This document shows positions 17,899 to 25,892 of a stretch of DNA of 42,437 nt, piece after piece. The stretch comes from CALMEH01 sp964548225 (GTDB lineage: Bacteria > Acidobacteriota > Blastocatellia > Pyrinomonadales > Pyrinomonadaceae). The notes under the pieces are model-generated. The model did no database searches. It worked only from the letters and a program-made list of their open reading frames with translations, and had not been told where the DNA came from. The stretch lies in the NCBI GenBank assembly GCA_964548225.1, contig CAZJQP010000036.1, positions 1 to 42,437 on the forward strand, given 5' to 3'. Numbering within the stretch: the first letter of the stretch is position 1; every line of letters begins with the position of its first letter. Both the position numbers and the translations under genes were made by a program.

Positions 17899-18639
17899 TT
17901 AAAAGCTTCGCAATCTTTCAACATCGCCGGCGTGGATAATTTTTATCCCGTTTTCGGTTTCAAGCCGTAATGCGCCGTTTTCTTCGATGCCGCAGGTTTT
18001 CCCGTAAATCGTTTCGGTTTCTGACAGCACACGAACATTTTTGCCTTTAAAGTAAGAAGACTTTTTCGCCCATTCGTGGCGAATTTTTTCTGCGCCGTTT
18101 TTGGATTGTATTAAATCATAAAATTCCGCGAAAAATTGCGTCAAATTTTGCAGTAAAATTTCGACATTCGGATTTTCATTGGTTTCCGCTTCGATTGATG
18201 TTGCGGTTTCAGCGATTTCAGGCGGGAAATTTGACGATTTCAGATTGATGCCGATGCCGACAACGACTGCCAAACCATTTAGGCTTTCGCAAGTTTCCGC
18301 CAAAATCCCGCAAATCTTTTTGCCGTTGACGTGAATATCATTTGCCCACTTTATATCACAATCAATTTGATAAAGTTTTTCGAGCGTGTCGTGAACGGCA
18401 AGCGCGGCGGCAAAGGTCAGCAAGGGCAAAAACCGTGTTTCGATTTTCGGGCGCAGAACGATGCTGAAATAAAGCCCTGAATTTTTCCCCGAAATCCAAT
18501 TTCTGCCGTGTCGTCCGCGTCCCGCAGTTTGCTGTTCGGCGATAATGCACAAACCTTCGTCCGCGCCGCGCCGCGCTTCATTTAAGGCTTCGGTGTTGGT
18601 TGATTCGATTGTTTTGAAACGTAAAATTGTGAAATTCAT
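17899..18639 (-). CDS. birA: Biotin--[acetyl-CoA-carboxylase] ligase, catalytic form without HTH
   Basis: It activates biotin as biotinyl-AMP and attaches it to the biotin carrier protein of acetyl-CoA carboxylase. The N-terminus goes straight into the ligase fold (FKTIESTNTEALNEA). The biotin-binding loop GRGRHGRNW and the central KWANDIHVNGKKICGILAE are intact, and a small C-terminal SH3-like domain follows (GIEENGALRLETENG). The N-terminal DNA-binding helix-turn-helix of the bifunctional E. coli type is absent, so this version cannot act as the biotin repressor. It lies 9 bp after the HEAT-repeat gene on the same strand. Confidence 0.95.
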   Translation of the reverse strand: MNFTILRFKTIESTNTEALNEARRGADEGLCIIAEQQTAGRGRHGRNWISGKNSGLYFSIVLRPKIETRFLPLLTFAAALAVHDTLEKLYQIDCDIKWANDIHVNGKKICGILAETCESLNGLAVVVGIGINLKSSNFPPEIAETATSIEAETNENPNVEILLQNLTQFFAEFYDLIQSKNGAEKIRHEWAKKSSYFKGKNVRVLSETETIYGKTCGIEENGALRLETENGIKIIHAGDVERLRSF

Positions 18640-18648
18640 TGAATTTTA

Positions 18649-19578
18649 TCAGAGCAATTCAAATACGCAGGTTTTCCCGATACTTTTGCAACTTTTCGCA
18701 ATTTTTTGCAAACTTTCTTTGCAGATTTCAGCCAAATAATAATCTTGATTTTTCAAATTTGATTGTAAAATTGCAATCGCAGATTCATCACCGATTGCGC
18801 CAAATGCAAAAGCGGCTTCGCGTTTTGTGTCATTTGATTCTTTTGAACTTTGCAAAATCTTTGTCAAAAGGGGCAAAGTTTCGCGGAAAGCCGGGAATTC
18901 TTCGGTTAACTTGAAATATTTTGGCAGAGTAATTTCTTTGTATTTATCAGGCAGAAAGTCTTTCGGTGTAACGACTTGTGATTTTTGGATTTGAATGATT
19001 TGCGCGATTTGTCCAATTGAACGTGCCGCGCTGCGGCGTAAAAAATCATTTTTGTCGGAAGGTTTTTGCCGTAAAATTTGCGTCAAAAAATCAATTGCCA
19101 AAGCATCGCCGATGTCGCCTAGTGCGACAATACAGGCGTTTTTCACGTCGGAAATTTTATCTTTTTGAAAAGTTTGGATTAAAAACGGAATGGCGGAAGA
19201 ATTTTGAATTTTCCCAAGCGCATAAGCTGTTTCGCGGCGGACGATTTCGGATTTATCAACTAAAAGTGGCGAAAGCGCAGAAAATGCTTCGTCCTTCGGC
19301 AGAAAACTTACTGCAAACACGGCAGTTGCGCGGACAATTTCTTCCGTGTCAGTCAAAGCCGGAATCGCAATGCGCGAAGCATTTTCGTTTTGAAGATTGC
19401 GAATCTGAAAAAGTGCATCGCGTTTGATTTCCGTCGTGCCGAATTTGATTTGTTCCGCGAGAGTTTCAAGATTCTGCGCGAAAATGTTTCCCGCAAAGAC
19501 GCAAAGAGCGCAAAGAAAACCGAAGAAGCGCAAAAGCAATCTCTTCTTCTCTTCTTCTCCTCTTTTCCTCTTCTTCAT
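18649..19578 (-). CDS. Secreted or membrane-anchored HEAT-repeat protein
   Basis: A basic head (MKKRKRGEEEKKR) leads to a hydrophobic signal segment ending in GNIFAQ. HEAT/PBS-lyase-type helical repeats then fill the protein: AIPALTDTEEIVRATAVFAV, LLVDKSEIVRRETAYALGKI, ACIVALGDIGDALAIDFL and AAFAFGAIGDESAIAIL. Such solenoids bind other proteins; no catalytic residues are evident. I placed the start at 19578 because this ATG overlaps the stop of the small upstream gene as ATGA. The alternative at 19605 would add nine residues. birA follows by 9 bp. The partner is unknown. Confidence 0.87.
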   Translation of the reverse strand: MKKRKRGEEEKKRLLLRFFGFLCALCVFAGNIFAQNLETLAEQIKFGTTEIKRDALFQIRNLQNENASRIAIPALTDTEEIVRATAVFAVSFLPKDEAFSALSPLLVDKSEIVRRETAYALGKIQNSSAIPFLIQTFQKDKISDVKNACIVALGDIGDALAIDFLTQILRQKPSDKNDFLRRSAARSIGQIAQIIQIQKSQVVTPKDFLPDKYKEITLPKYFKLTEEFPAFRETLPLLTKILQSSKESNDTKREAAFAFGAIGDESAIAILQSNLKNQDYYLAEICKESLQKIAKSCKSIGKTCVFELL

Positions 19579-19784
19579 ACGCTGAGTCGGCGCAATTTTT
19601 CCCATTCAAAAACCTGACGTGCGCGGCGGTTTTCGTAAGCGTCGGAAAGCGAAACGATTAAATCATCGTTTAATTGTTTTGAGTTTTGTTTGGAAAGAAG
19701 TTTGGAAATGGGTTTGTTTGGCGTAAAAGTTTCCGATTCGTTTAATTTTGTAATTTCTTTATTTTGTTTTGTTCGTTTGACCAT
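19575..19784 (-). CDS. Small basic protein translationally coupled to the HEAT gene
   Basis: This 69-residue protein, rich in Lys, Asn and Ser, is not recognised. AGGAG lies 8 nt before the ATG at 19784, the best ribosome site in this stretch, and the stop overlaps the next start as ATGA. That combination supports a real gene at the head of the HEAT-birA transcript. There is no signal peptide or membrane segment. The C-terminal part (SLSDAYENRRARQVFEWEKL) looks like one amphipathic helix. An extension to 19832 is possible but has no ribosome site. Confidence 0.75.
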   Translation of the reverse strand: MVKRTKQNKEITKLNESETFTPNKPISKLLSKQNSKQLNDDLIVSLSDAYENRRARQVFEWEKLRRLSV

Positions 19785-20192
19785 CTCTTTATCTCCTTTT
19801 TTTCGGCAGACAGTCAAAGCGATAAACTGCAAATAATCAAGTCTCGACTGTCAGCGTTGAAATTTTTTTCATCATTAAACTTAAAATTTTCAGTTCTTAC
19901 TCCTTAACCTTAATGGTTCTATAAGAATATCACACAAATTAATTACGGCGCAAAATTTAAATTGGACAAATCGGATGGAAATTAATAAACTCCAAATATG
20001 ATTTGTTATCAAAACAAACTCGCCCTTAGATAGCCGCTCGTTGAATATTTTTTGACGACGCGGCGCAGCCTTTTAATCAATTACAAAATACAAATTACGA
20101 ATTACGAATTGTTAGTGGATAGATTTGCATTTATTCGCTAAACTTTAGCTTTTGTTAGTTGTAGAAAGCGTAAACAACTGACCACGAACACA
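19785..20192. other. Gene-free divergent region before leuS
   Basis: These 408 bp separate the minus-strand small-protein operon from leuS. I find no reading frame worth naming, no T-box-like leader and no tRNA. It is AT-rich apart from a short GACGACGCGGCGCAGC patch near 20056-20070. Two copies of the heptamer AATTACG stand at 20093-20106. Promoters for both directions should be here, but I cannot single out convincing boxes. Confidence 0.6.
20093..20110. repeat. AATTACG heptamer repeat upstream of leuS
   Basis: Two exact tandem copies of AATTACG followed by AATT, with diverged copies just before (ATTACAAAATACA). It is short, but of the same 7-bp build as the repeats inside leuS. Confidence 0.6.
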
Positions 20193-22823
20193 ATGGACGA
20201 GAAATATTTTGCGGAAAAGATAGAGAAAAAATGGCAGCGGCGTTGGGCGGAAAACGGAACTTTCGAGACGGAAGCCGATGCCGCGAAGCCGAAATTTTAT
20301 TGTTTGGAAATGTTGCCTTATCCTTCGGGACGCTTGCATATGGGGCATGTTCGCAATTATTCGATTGGCGATGCGTTGGCTTGGTATAAGCGTCTGCAAG
20401 GTTTTAATGTTTTGCATCCGATTGGTTGGGATTCGTTCGGTCAGCCTGCCGAGCAAGCCGCGATTAAAAAAGGTGTGAATCCGCGTGAATGGACGGAAGA
20501 CAATATCAATCAAATGCGCGAACAGCTTCAGCGTTTGGGTGTGAGTTACGATTGGCGGCGCGAAATTGCCGCGCATCGTCCCGAATATTATAAGTTTGAC
20601 CAATGGTTTTTTCTGAAAATGTTGGAAAAAGGTTTGGCTTATAAAAAAATGACGAAGGTGAATTGGTGTCCGCGCGATGAAACAACTTTGTCGAATGAAC
20701 AGGCTTCGGGCGGCGTTTGCTGGCGTTGCGGAACGGCTGTCGAGAAGAAAGATTTGGCGCAATGGTTTTTGCGAATCACGGCTTATGCGGAAGATTTATT
20801 GCAAGGAATGTCGCAAATCGAAACGGGCTGGGCAGAGCGCGTTTTGACGATGCAGAAAAACTGGATTGGCAAGAGCGAAGGCGCGTTTGTTGAATTCCAG
20901 ATTCCAGATTCCAAATTCCAAATTAAAGTTTTTACGACCAGAATTGACACGATTTATGGCGCGAACTCGATTGTTGTGGCGGCGGAACATCCGATAGTTC
21001 AAGCGAATTATGAAAATTTTTCGGATGAAGTCAAAGCAAAAATCGAAGAAATCAAAATCGAAAAAGCCAAACCGACCGATTACGGTGTAGAAGTCGAAAA
21101 AGACGGCATTGACACGGGGTTGAAAGCTGTAAATCCTTTTTCAAACGAAGAATTGCCGGTTTGGATTGGCAATTATGTGATGATGGAATACGGCACGGGG
21201 GCGGTTATGTCAGTTCCGGCACACGACGAGCGCGATTTTGAATTTGCCAAAAAATTTGGTTTGCCAATTCGTCAAGTCATCAGTGAGCCGCATCTCGCGC
21301 ACGAACACAGCACGATGCAAGCGATGGCTTTGGAACAGGCTTTTACCGATTACGGCGTGTTGGTTCATTCGGATTTTTGGAACGGAAAAACGAGCGAACA
21401 GGCGAAAAAAGAAATGACGCATCACGCCGAAACTCACGGTTTTGGCGAAGCGGCGACGACTTATCGTTTGCGCGATTGGGGAATTTCGCGCCAGAGATTT
21501 TGGGGCGCACCGATTCCGATTGTTTATTGTGAAACTTGCGGAACTGTTCCCGTCGCTTACGAAAATTTGCCCGTCGAATTGCCCGAATCTGCGCCATTTA
21601 CGGGCGTTGGTGAATCGCCTTTGGCGCGTGTTCCCGAATTTGTGAACACAGATTGTCCGAACTGCGGCGAAGCGGCGAAACGCGAAACCGATACGATGGA
21701 TACTTTTGTTGATTCGTGCTGGTATTATTTTCGCTACACAGACCCGAAGAATGAAAATCTGCCGTTTGAGCCGGAAATTGCGAATTACTGGATGCCCGTT
21801 GACCAATACATCGGCGGCGTTGACCACGCGGTAATGCACTTGCTCTATACACGGTTTTGGACGAAGGTTTCGGAAGAATTGGGTTTGGTTAATTTTAATG
21901 AACCTGTGAAAAATCTTTTGACGCAAGGAATGGTCGTCGGCGAATCTTATTATTCCGACACGAAAGCGAGCTATGTTCCGCAAGATGAAGTGAAAATTTT
22001 GCGTGATGAACGCGGAAAAGTTACGGAAGCAAAGCTGAAAGCAGACGGAACGCCGATAAAAGTTGCGATTGAGAAGATGTCGAAATCGAAATATAACGGC
22101 GTTGACCCCGACGATATGGTTTTGATTTACGGCGCGGACGCTGTTCGCATCTTTGCGCTCTTTGCCGCGCCTGCCGAGAACGAATTGGTCTGGCAGGAAA
22201 CGGGAATTGACGGCGCAGTGCGCTTTTTGCAGCGTGTTTATCGGTTTGTTTATCGGTGGAATGAAGCAATCAGCAGTCAGCAGTCAGCAGTCAGCAGTCA
22301 GCAGTCGGCGCAAGCGAAGAAACTGCGACAGAAGACGCATCAAACAATCAAGCGTGTAACGGAAAACTTTGAAAGTTATCAATTCAATACGCCGGTCGCG
22401 GCTTTGATGGAGTTGTGTAATGCGCTTTATGACTTCAAAGTCGAGCCGAAAGACGCGAACGCGGACGAAGTTTTTGCGGTGCGCGAAGCGTTGGAAAGTT
22501 TGATTTTGATGCTCACGCCTTACGCGCCGCATATGGCTGAGGAACTTTGGGAAATCGTTTCCGGCAAAACGGAAGGCATTTTGCAATCGGGCGCGAGATT
22601 TCCGATTTCCGATGAAACTTTAGCAAAAGCGGACGAAATCGAAATCCCGATTCAAGTCAACGGCAAACTGCGTTCACGGATTATTGTTTCGCCAGAAACT
22701 CCGAAAGAAGATTTGGAGCAGATGGCTTTGGCAGACGCGAAAATCAAGGAATATACGGACGGCAAAGAAATTGTTAAAATAATCGTCGTGCCAAATCGCC
22801 TTGTAAATGTGGTTGTAAAGTAA
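20193..22823 (+). CDS. leuS: Leucyl-tRNA synthetase
   Basis: It charges tRNA-Leu with leucine. The class I signatures are intact: HMGH at residues 49-52 within LPYPSGRLHMGHVRNYS, and KMSKS near 628-632. The CP1 editing domain is present, with FTTRIDTIYGANSIVVAAEHP. Zinc-type cysteine pairs occur in CETCGTVPV and DCPNCGE. The 876-aa length is usual for the bacterial type. Two oddities are both in frame. A 7-bp tandem repeat at 20894-20924 encodes FQIPDSKFQI at the CP1 entry (residues about 234-244). A longer one at 22271-22305 encodes a Ser/Gln-rich stretch, SSQQSAVSSQQSAQ (about 692-706), near the junction to the anticodon-binding domain. Both are presumably surface loops, since the enzyme must be functional. 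Confidence 0.97.
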   Translation: MDEKYFAEKIEKKWQRRWAENGTFETEADAAKPKFYCLEMLPYPSGRLHMGHVRNYSIGDALAWYKRLQGFNVLHPIGWDSFGQPAEQAAIKKGVNPREWTEDNINQMREQLQRLGVSYDWRREIAAHRPEYYKFDQWFFLKMLEKGLAYKKMTKVNWCPRDETTLSNEQASGGVCWRCGTAVEKKDLAQWFLRITAYAEDLLQGMSQIETGWAERVLTMQKNWIGKSEGAFVEFQIPDSKFQIKVFTTRIDTIYGANSIVVAAEHPIVQANYENFSDEVKAKIEEIKIEKAKPTDYGVEVEKDGIDTGLKAVNPFSNEELPVWIGNYVMMEYGTGAVMSVPAHDERDFEFAKKFGLPIRQVISEPHLAHEHSTMQAMALEQAFTDYGVLVHSDFWNGKTSEQAKKEMTHHAETHGFGEAATTYRLRDWGISRQRFWGAPIPIVYCETCGTVPVAYENLPVELPESAPFTGVGESPLARVPEFVNTDCPNCGEAAKRETDTMDTFVDSCWYYFRYTDPKNENLPFEPEIANYWMPVDQYIGGVDHAVMHLLYTRFWTKVSEELGLVNFNEPVKNLLTQGMVVGESYYSDTKASYVPQDEVKILRDERGKVTEAKLKADGTPIKVAIEKMSKSKYNGVDPDDMVLIYGADAVRIFALFAAPAENELVWQETGIDGAVRFLQRVYRFVYRWNEAISSQQSAVSSQQSAQAKKLRQKTHQTIKRVTENFESYQFNTPVAALMELCNALYDFKVEPKDANADEVFAVREALESLILMLTPYAPHMAEELWEIVSGKTEGILQSGARFPISDETLAKADEIEIPIQVNGKLRSRIIVSPETPKEDLEQMALADAKIKEYTDGKEIVKIIVVPNRLVNVVVK
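20894..20924 (+). repeat. ATTCCAG/ATTCCAA heptamer repeat inside leuS
   Basis: Two copies of ATTCCAG and two of ATTCCAA in exact tandem, then ATT. The tract is in frame and encodes part of the loop before the CP1 editing motif. Confidence 0.85.
22271..22305 (+). repeat. CAGCAGT heptamer repeat (five exact copies) inside leuS
   Basis: Five perfect tandem CAGCAGT units make 35 bp within the leucyl-tRNA synthetase gene. Three units equal 21 bp, so peptide register repeats every seven residues (SSQQSAV). The lack of divergence points to recent expansion. Confidence 0.92.
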
Positions 22824-22883
22824 ATTCTTGTGGAAAAAGTGAAAAACTGCTAATCTTCTGAAATAGCAAGGAGACTGAAAATA

Positions 22884-23420
22884 ATGTGTCAATGCAATTT
22901 TAACTACAAGAGAACAATTTCATTCTTAATTATTTTCTTCGTAGCTTTATTAATTGGCTTCGGATTTTCTAATAGTTGGCGATTTTTCACAAGTCCAAAT
23001 AATGTAGTTATTGGAACCCAATCAAAAGTCGAAATCATTGCTGACATTCAAAAAGCCGAACCACAGGTAAAGAGCTTTAAACAAATGTATTCTTGTGAAG
23101 AAATAAAAAATCGTTGGGGTTATGAGTCTTTGAATAAGAACTATGTAGAAGGTGGCGTTCTTAATGGAAAGTCTTGTTTCGTTGAGCCGATTTATCCCGA
23201 AGAAGCAATTAAAAAATCAGTTTCGGGAACGATTCAAGTTGAAGTTTTAGTTAACGGATTAGGCGTAGTGCGTTCTGCAAAAGCGATTTCAGGACCTGAA
23301 TTATTGAGAAAATCAGCAGTTGAAGCGGCTTATAAAACTAAAATTAGTCCGACGATGCTCCGCGGTGAAGCCGTGAATGTCAAAGGTTTGCTAATATACG
23401 AATTTGTTTTGCCTGAATAA
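22884..23420 (+). CDS. TonB C-terminal domain protein (energy transducer-like)
   Basis: This 178-residue protein has one N-terminal membrane anchor (about residues 12-29, ISFLIIFFVALLIGFGF) and a periplasmic TonB-type C-terminal domain. The domain is recognised from EPIYPEEAIKKSVSGTIQVEVLVNGLGVV followed by GPELLRKSAVEAAYKTKISP and a closing strand. It lacks the long Pro-rich spanner of classical TonB, so the span may be short or the role different from TonB-dependent uptake. AAGGAGA stands 12 nt before the ATG. A strong terminator follows. No TonB-dependent receptor or ExbB/ExbD is near. Confidence 0.88.
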   Translation: MCQCNFNYKRTISFLIIFFVALLIGFGFSNSWRFFTSPNNVVIGTQSKVEIIADIQKAEPQVKSFKQMYSCEEIKNRWGYESLNKNYVEGGVLNGKSCFVEPIYPEEAIKKSVSGTIQVEVLVNGLGVVRSAKAISGPELLRKSAVEAAYKTKISPTMLRGEAVNVKGLLIYEFVLPE

Positions 23421-23440
23421 AGTATCATTCACATTTTTTG

Positions 23441-23489
23441 AGCGCGGATTAGTTGAATCGAAAACTAATTCGCGCTTTTTCTTTTTTTC
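23441..23489 (+). terminator. Rho-independent terminator after the TonB-like gene
   Basis: AGCGCGGATTAGTT (23441-23454) pairs with AACTAATTCGCGCT (23463-23476), with one G-T pair and an 8-nt loop. The T-rich tail TTTTTCTTTTTTT follows. This is a classic intrinsic terminator. Confidence 0.92.
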
Positions 23490-23578
23490 CTTGCTTGACG
23501 CGAATAAAGCATCTAAAATTGAAAGACCAAGAAGATTAGGTTTTTAGAAAAGTTTGTTAGATTGAGTGCGGAAACTAA

Positions 23579-25873
23579 ATGAAAGAGTGCCAGCTTTGTA
23601 AAAATTGTTACACGGATGATGTGAATACTTGTCCGACGGACGGAATGCCGACGATGCACACGATTGCGGGTGAGCCGGTTTTGGAAGGAAAATATCATCT
23701 CGAATGCCGCATTGGGCAAGGCGGAATGGGCGTGGTTTATAAGGCGCGGCACGCTTATCTGAAAACTCTGCACGCGATTAAAATCATTCTGCCTGACCTT
23801 GTCGGAAACGATCCGCAACTCGTTACGCGCTTTCGGCAGGAAGCACTCGCCGCCGCCGCGATTCGTCATCAAAATGTCGTCGGCGTTTCGGATTACGGCG
23901 TGGCAAACGGAACGATGCCGTTTCTCGTGATGGAATATGTCGAAGGCGAATCTTTGCACGATTTGCTGGCTCGTGAGCAAAAACTTTCGCCCGAAAAGAC
24001 TGCTGAATTGATGGCGGCAATCTGCGCCGGAGTCGGCGCGGCACACGCACAAGGCATTGTTCACCGCGATTTGAAACCGCTCAACGTGATGATTCTCAAA
24101 GACAAACCGAATATGTCGGAAGCGGTGAAAATCCTTGATTTCGGTTTGGCGAAAATCAAATCGGGCGAACTGCTCGGCTCGTTTATTCAGGCGCAAACGA
24201 CAGGTTTGATGGGTTCGCCTTATTATATGGCTCCCGAACAATGGTCGGACGAAGAGCCGGACGCACGTTCTGATGTTTATTCGCTTGGCGTGATGATTTA
24301 TCAAATGATTGCCGGAGATGTGCCGTTCAAAGGCGGTTCGATTCCGGCAATTATGAAAAAGCATTTGTCGGATGATATTCCGCCATTGTCAGATTTCGGA
24401 GTAAAAATCGCCCCACAAATCGAACTTGCAATTCGCCACACACTCGAAAAAGAACCGGAAAACCGCACGCAATCCGTCGAACAAATGGTCAGCGAATTTA
24501 GAAACGCTTTAAGTTCGAGTTTGTCAAATTTGCGTCCGAGCAGTTATTTATCACAATCCGCAATCGGTTTAACGAGTTTGCGGATTTTGACGAATCCGCC
24601 ACAATCTTTAGTTTTTATTGACGAATATCCCGCCGGAGAAAGTCACGCAAATGGTTGGCTTTTGCTAGAAAATCTGAAAAACGGCACGCATCGTCTGCGC
24701 GTCAAAAAAGAAGGGCATCTCGATTATGAACAAGATTTTTCGTGCGATGGTGCGCCGCTCGAACTTTTTGCCGAACTTCCGAAAGACGAAAACGCGATTC
24801 CGAAACCTTCGATAATTCAAACTCCGATGAGTGGCACAATGCCCGTTGTGCAAATTTCGTCCCAACAAATTTCATCTTCACAAATGCAAGCACAGACTCC
24901 GGTAAATCTGTCGGAAACTCAGCACCTCGTTCCGCAAACAACCGGACGCTGGGGCAAATCCTCAAGTGTTTTTAGCGAAGCCGAACCTAAAAAATCTGCA
25001 TTTTCACCTTTAACCTTGGCAATTATTGGAATTTCGGGTTTATTCTTACTTACTGCAATAGGAGGCATTGGCGGTTATCTGCTTGGATTTTTCGGTGGCG
25101 GCGGTGGCGGTGAAATTCCGAATATCGGCAAAACGACACCAACGAAATCGCCCGAAAAAACACTTGCGCCGGATTTTAAGCCTGAAATGGTTAAAATCAC
25201 AGGCGGCAAATTTATGATGGGACGCAATGACGGCGACCCGTTTGAAAAACCGGCACATTCGGTGGAAGTTACCGATTTTTCGATTGATAAACACGAAGTT
25301 ACAAACTTGGAATTTTATCAATTCGTTTCGGAAAGCGGATATTCCTTCAAATCAGATGATTGGATTGACGGCAAACCGCCAACGGCGAAAGAAAAGTTTC
25401 CGGTGCGTTTCGTCAACATTGAAGACATAAACAAATTCATCGAATGGCGTTCAACACGCGATAAAGTAACCTATCAGCTTCCAACCGAAGAACAATGGGA
25501 ATATGCTGCCAGAAACGGTGCAAAAGCGACACTTTATCCGTGGGGCAACGATTTCCGTGAGGAATGCGGCGTTTTAGGAAAAGCGATTGCTGAAGTCGAA
25601 ACCGTCGGTTCAAAATCGTGCGGCGCAAGCGAAGCGGGCGTGTTTGATTTGATTGGAAATGTTTTTGAATGGACGCAGAGCGAAGCAAAAAATTATCCGG
25701 GAAATTCGAGTGAAATAACCAAAAAGCCGGGCGTAACTTACTTTATTGTGCGCGGTGGCTCGGCTTATCGGAACAATCAAGGAAAAATTGCCGAAACCGC
25801 AACTTTCCGGCTTCCCGTGCCAAACGAAACACGCGACAACCGCATCGGTTTCAGATTGGTCAAATCTCCTTAA
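23579..25873 (+). CDS. Ser/Thr protein kinase fused to a formylglycine-generating-enzyme-like domain
   Basis: This is a transmembrane Hanks-type kinase of 764 residues. A cysteine cluster (C4, C7, C10, C18; CPTDG) forms a likely zinc knuckle. The kinase domain spans about 38-315, with the glycine loop GQGGMGVVYKA, HAIKII, HRDLKPLNVM (catalytic Asp164), DFG at 187 and YMAPEQW. A PEGA-like domain follows at about 335-400 (LRILTNPPQSLVFIDEYPAGE), then a linker and one membrane helix at about 477-505. Outside lies a SUMF1/FGE-like domain at 533-764 (MVKITGGKFMMGRNDGD, YQLPTEEQWEYAARNG, YPWGNDF, GNVFEWTQS, VRGGSAYRNN). Such FGE-like modules often act as binding domains rather than enzymes, so it may be a sensory ectodomain. 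The TPR protein follows 19 bp downstream. Confidence 0.93.
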   Translation: MKECQLCKNCYTDDVNTCPTDGMPTMHTIAGEPVLEGKYHLECRIGQGGMGVVYKARHAYLKTLHAIKIILPDLVGNDPQLVTRFRQEALAAAAIRHQNVVGVSDYGVANGTMPFLVMEYVEGESLHDLLAREQKLSPEKTAELMAAICAGVGAAHAQGIVHRDLKPLNVMILKDKPNMSEAVKILDFGLAKIKSGELLGSFIQAQTTGLMGSPYYMAPEQWSDEEPDARSDVYSLGVMIYQMIAGDVPFKGGSIPAIMKKHLSDDIPPLSDFGVKIAPQIELAIRHTLEKEPENRTQSVEQMVSEFRNALSSSLSNLRPSSYLSQSAIGLTSLRILTNPPQSLVFIDEYPAGESHANGWLLLENLKNGTHRLRVKKEGHLDYEQDFSCDGAPLELFAELPKDENAIPKPSIIQTPMSGTMPVVQISSQQISSSQMQAQTPVNLSETQHLVPQTTGRWGKSSSVFSEAEPKKSAFSPLTLAIIGISGLFLLTAIGGIGGYLLGFFGGGGGGEIPNIGKTTPTKSPEKTLAPDFKPEMVKITGGKFMMGRNDGDPFEKPAHSVEVTDFSIDKHEVTNLEFYQFVSESGYSFKSDDWIDGKPPTAKEKFPVRFVNIEDINKFIEWRSTRDKVTYQLPTEEQWEYAARNGAKATLYPWGNDFREECGVLGKAIAEVETVGSKSCGASEAGVFDLIGNVFEWTQSEAKNYPGNSSEITKKPGVTYFIVRGGSAYRNNQGKIAETATFRLPVPNETRDNRIGFRLVKSP

Positions 25874-25892
25874 AAATTTTTAGAGGTTTATT

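Noticed and set aside
19833..20192. T-box or tRNA-type element upstream of leuS
   Set aside because: No T-box core, specifier stem or antiterminator could be recognised.
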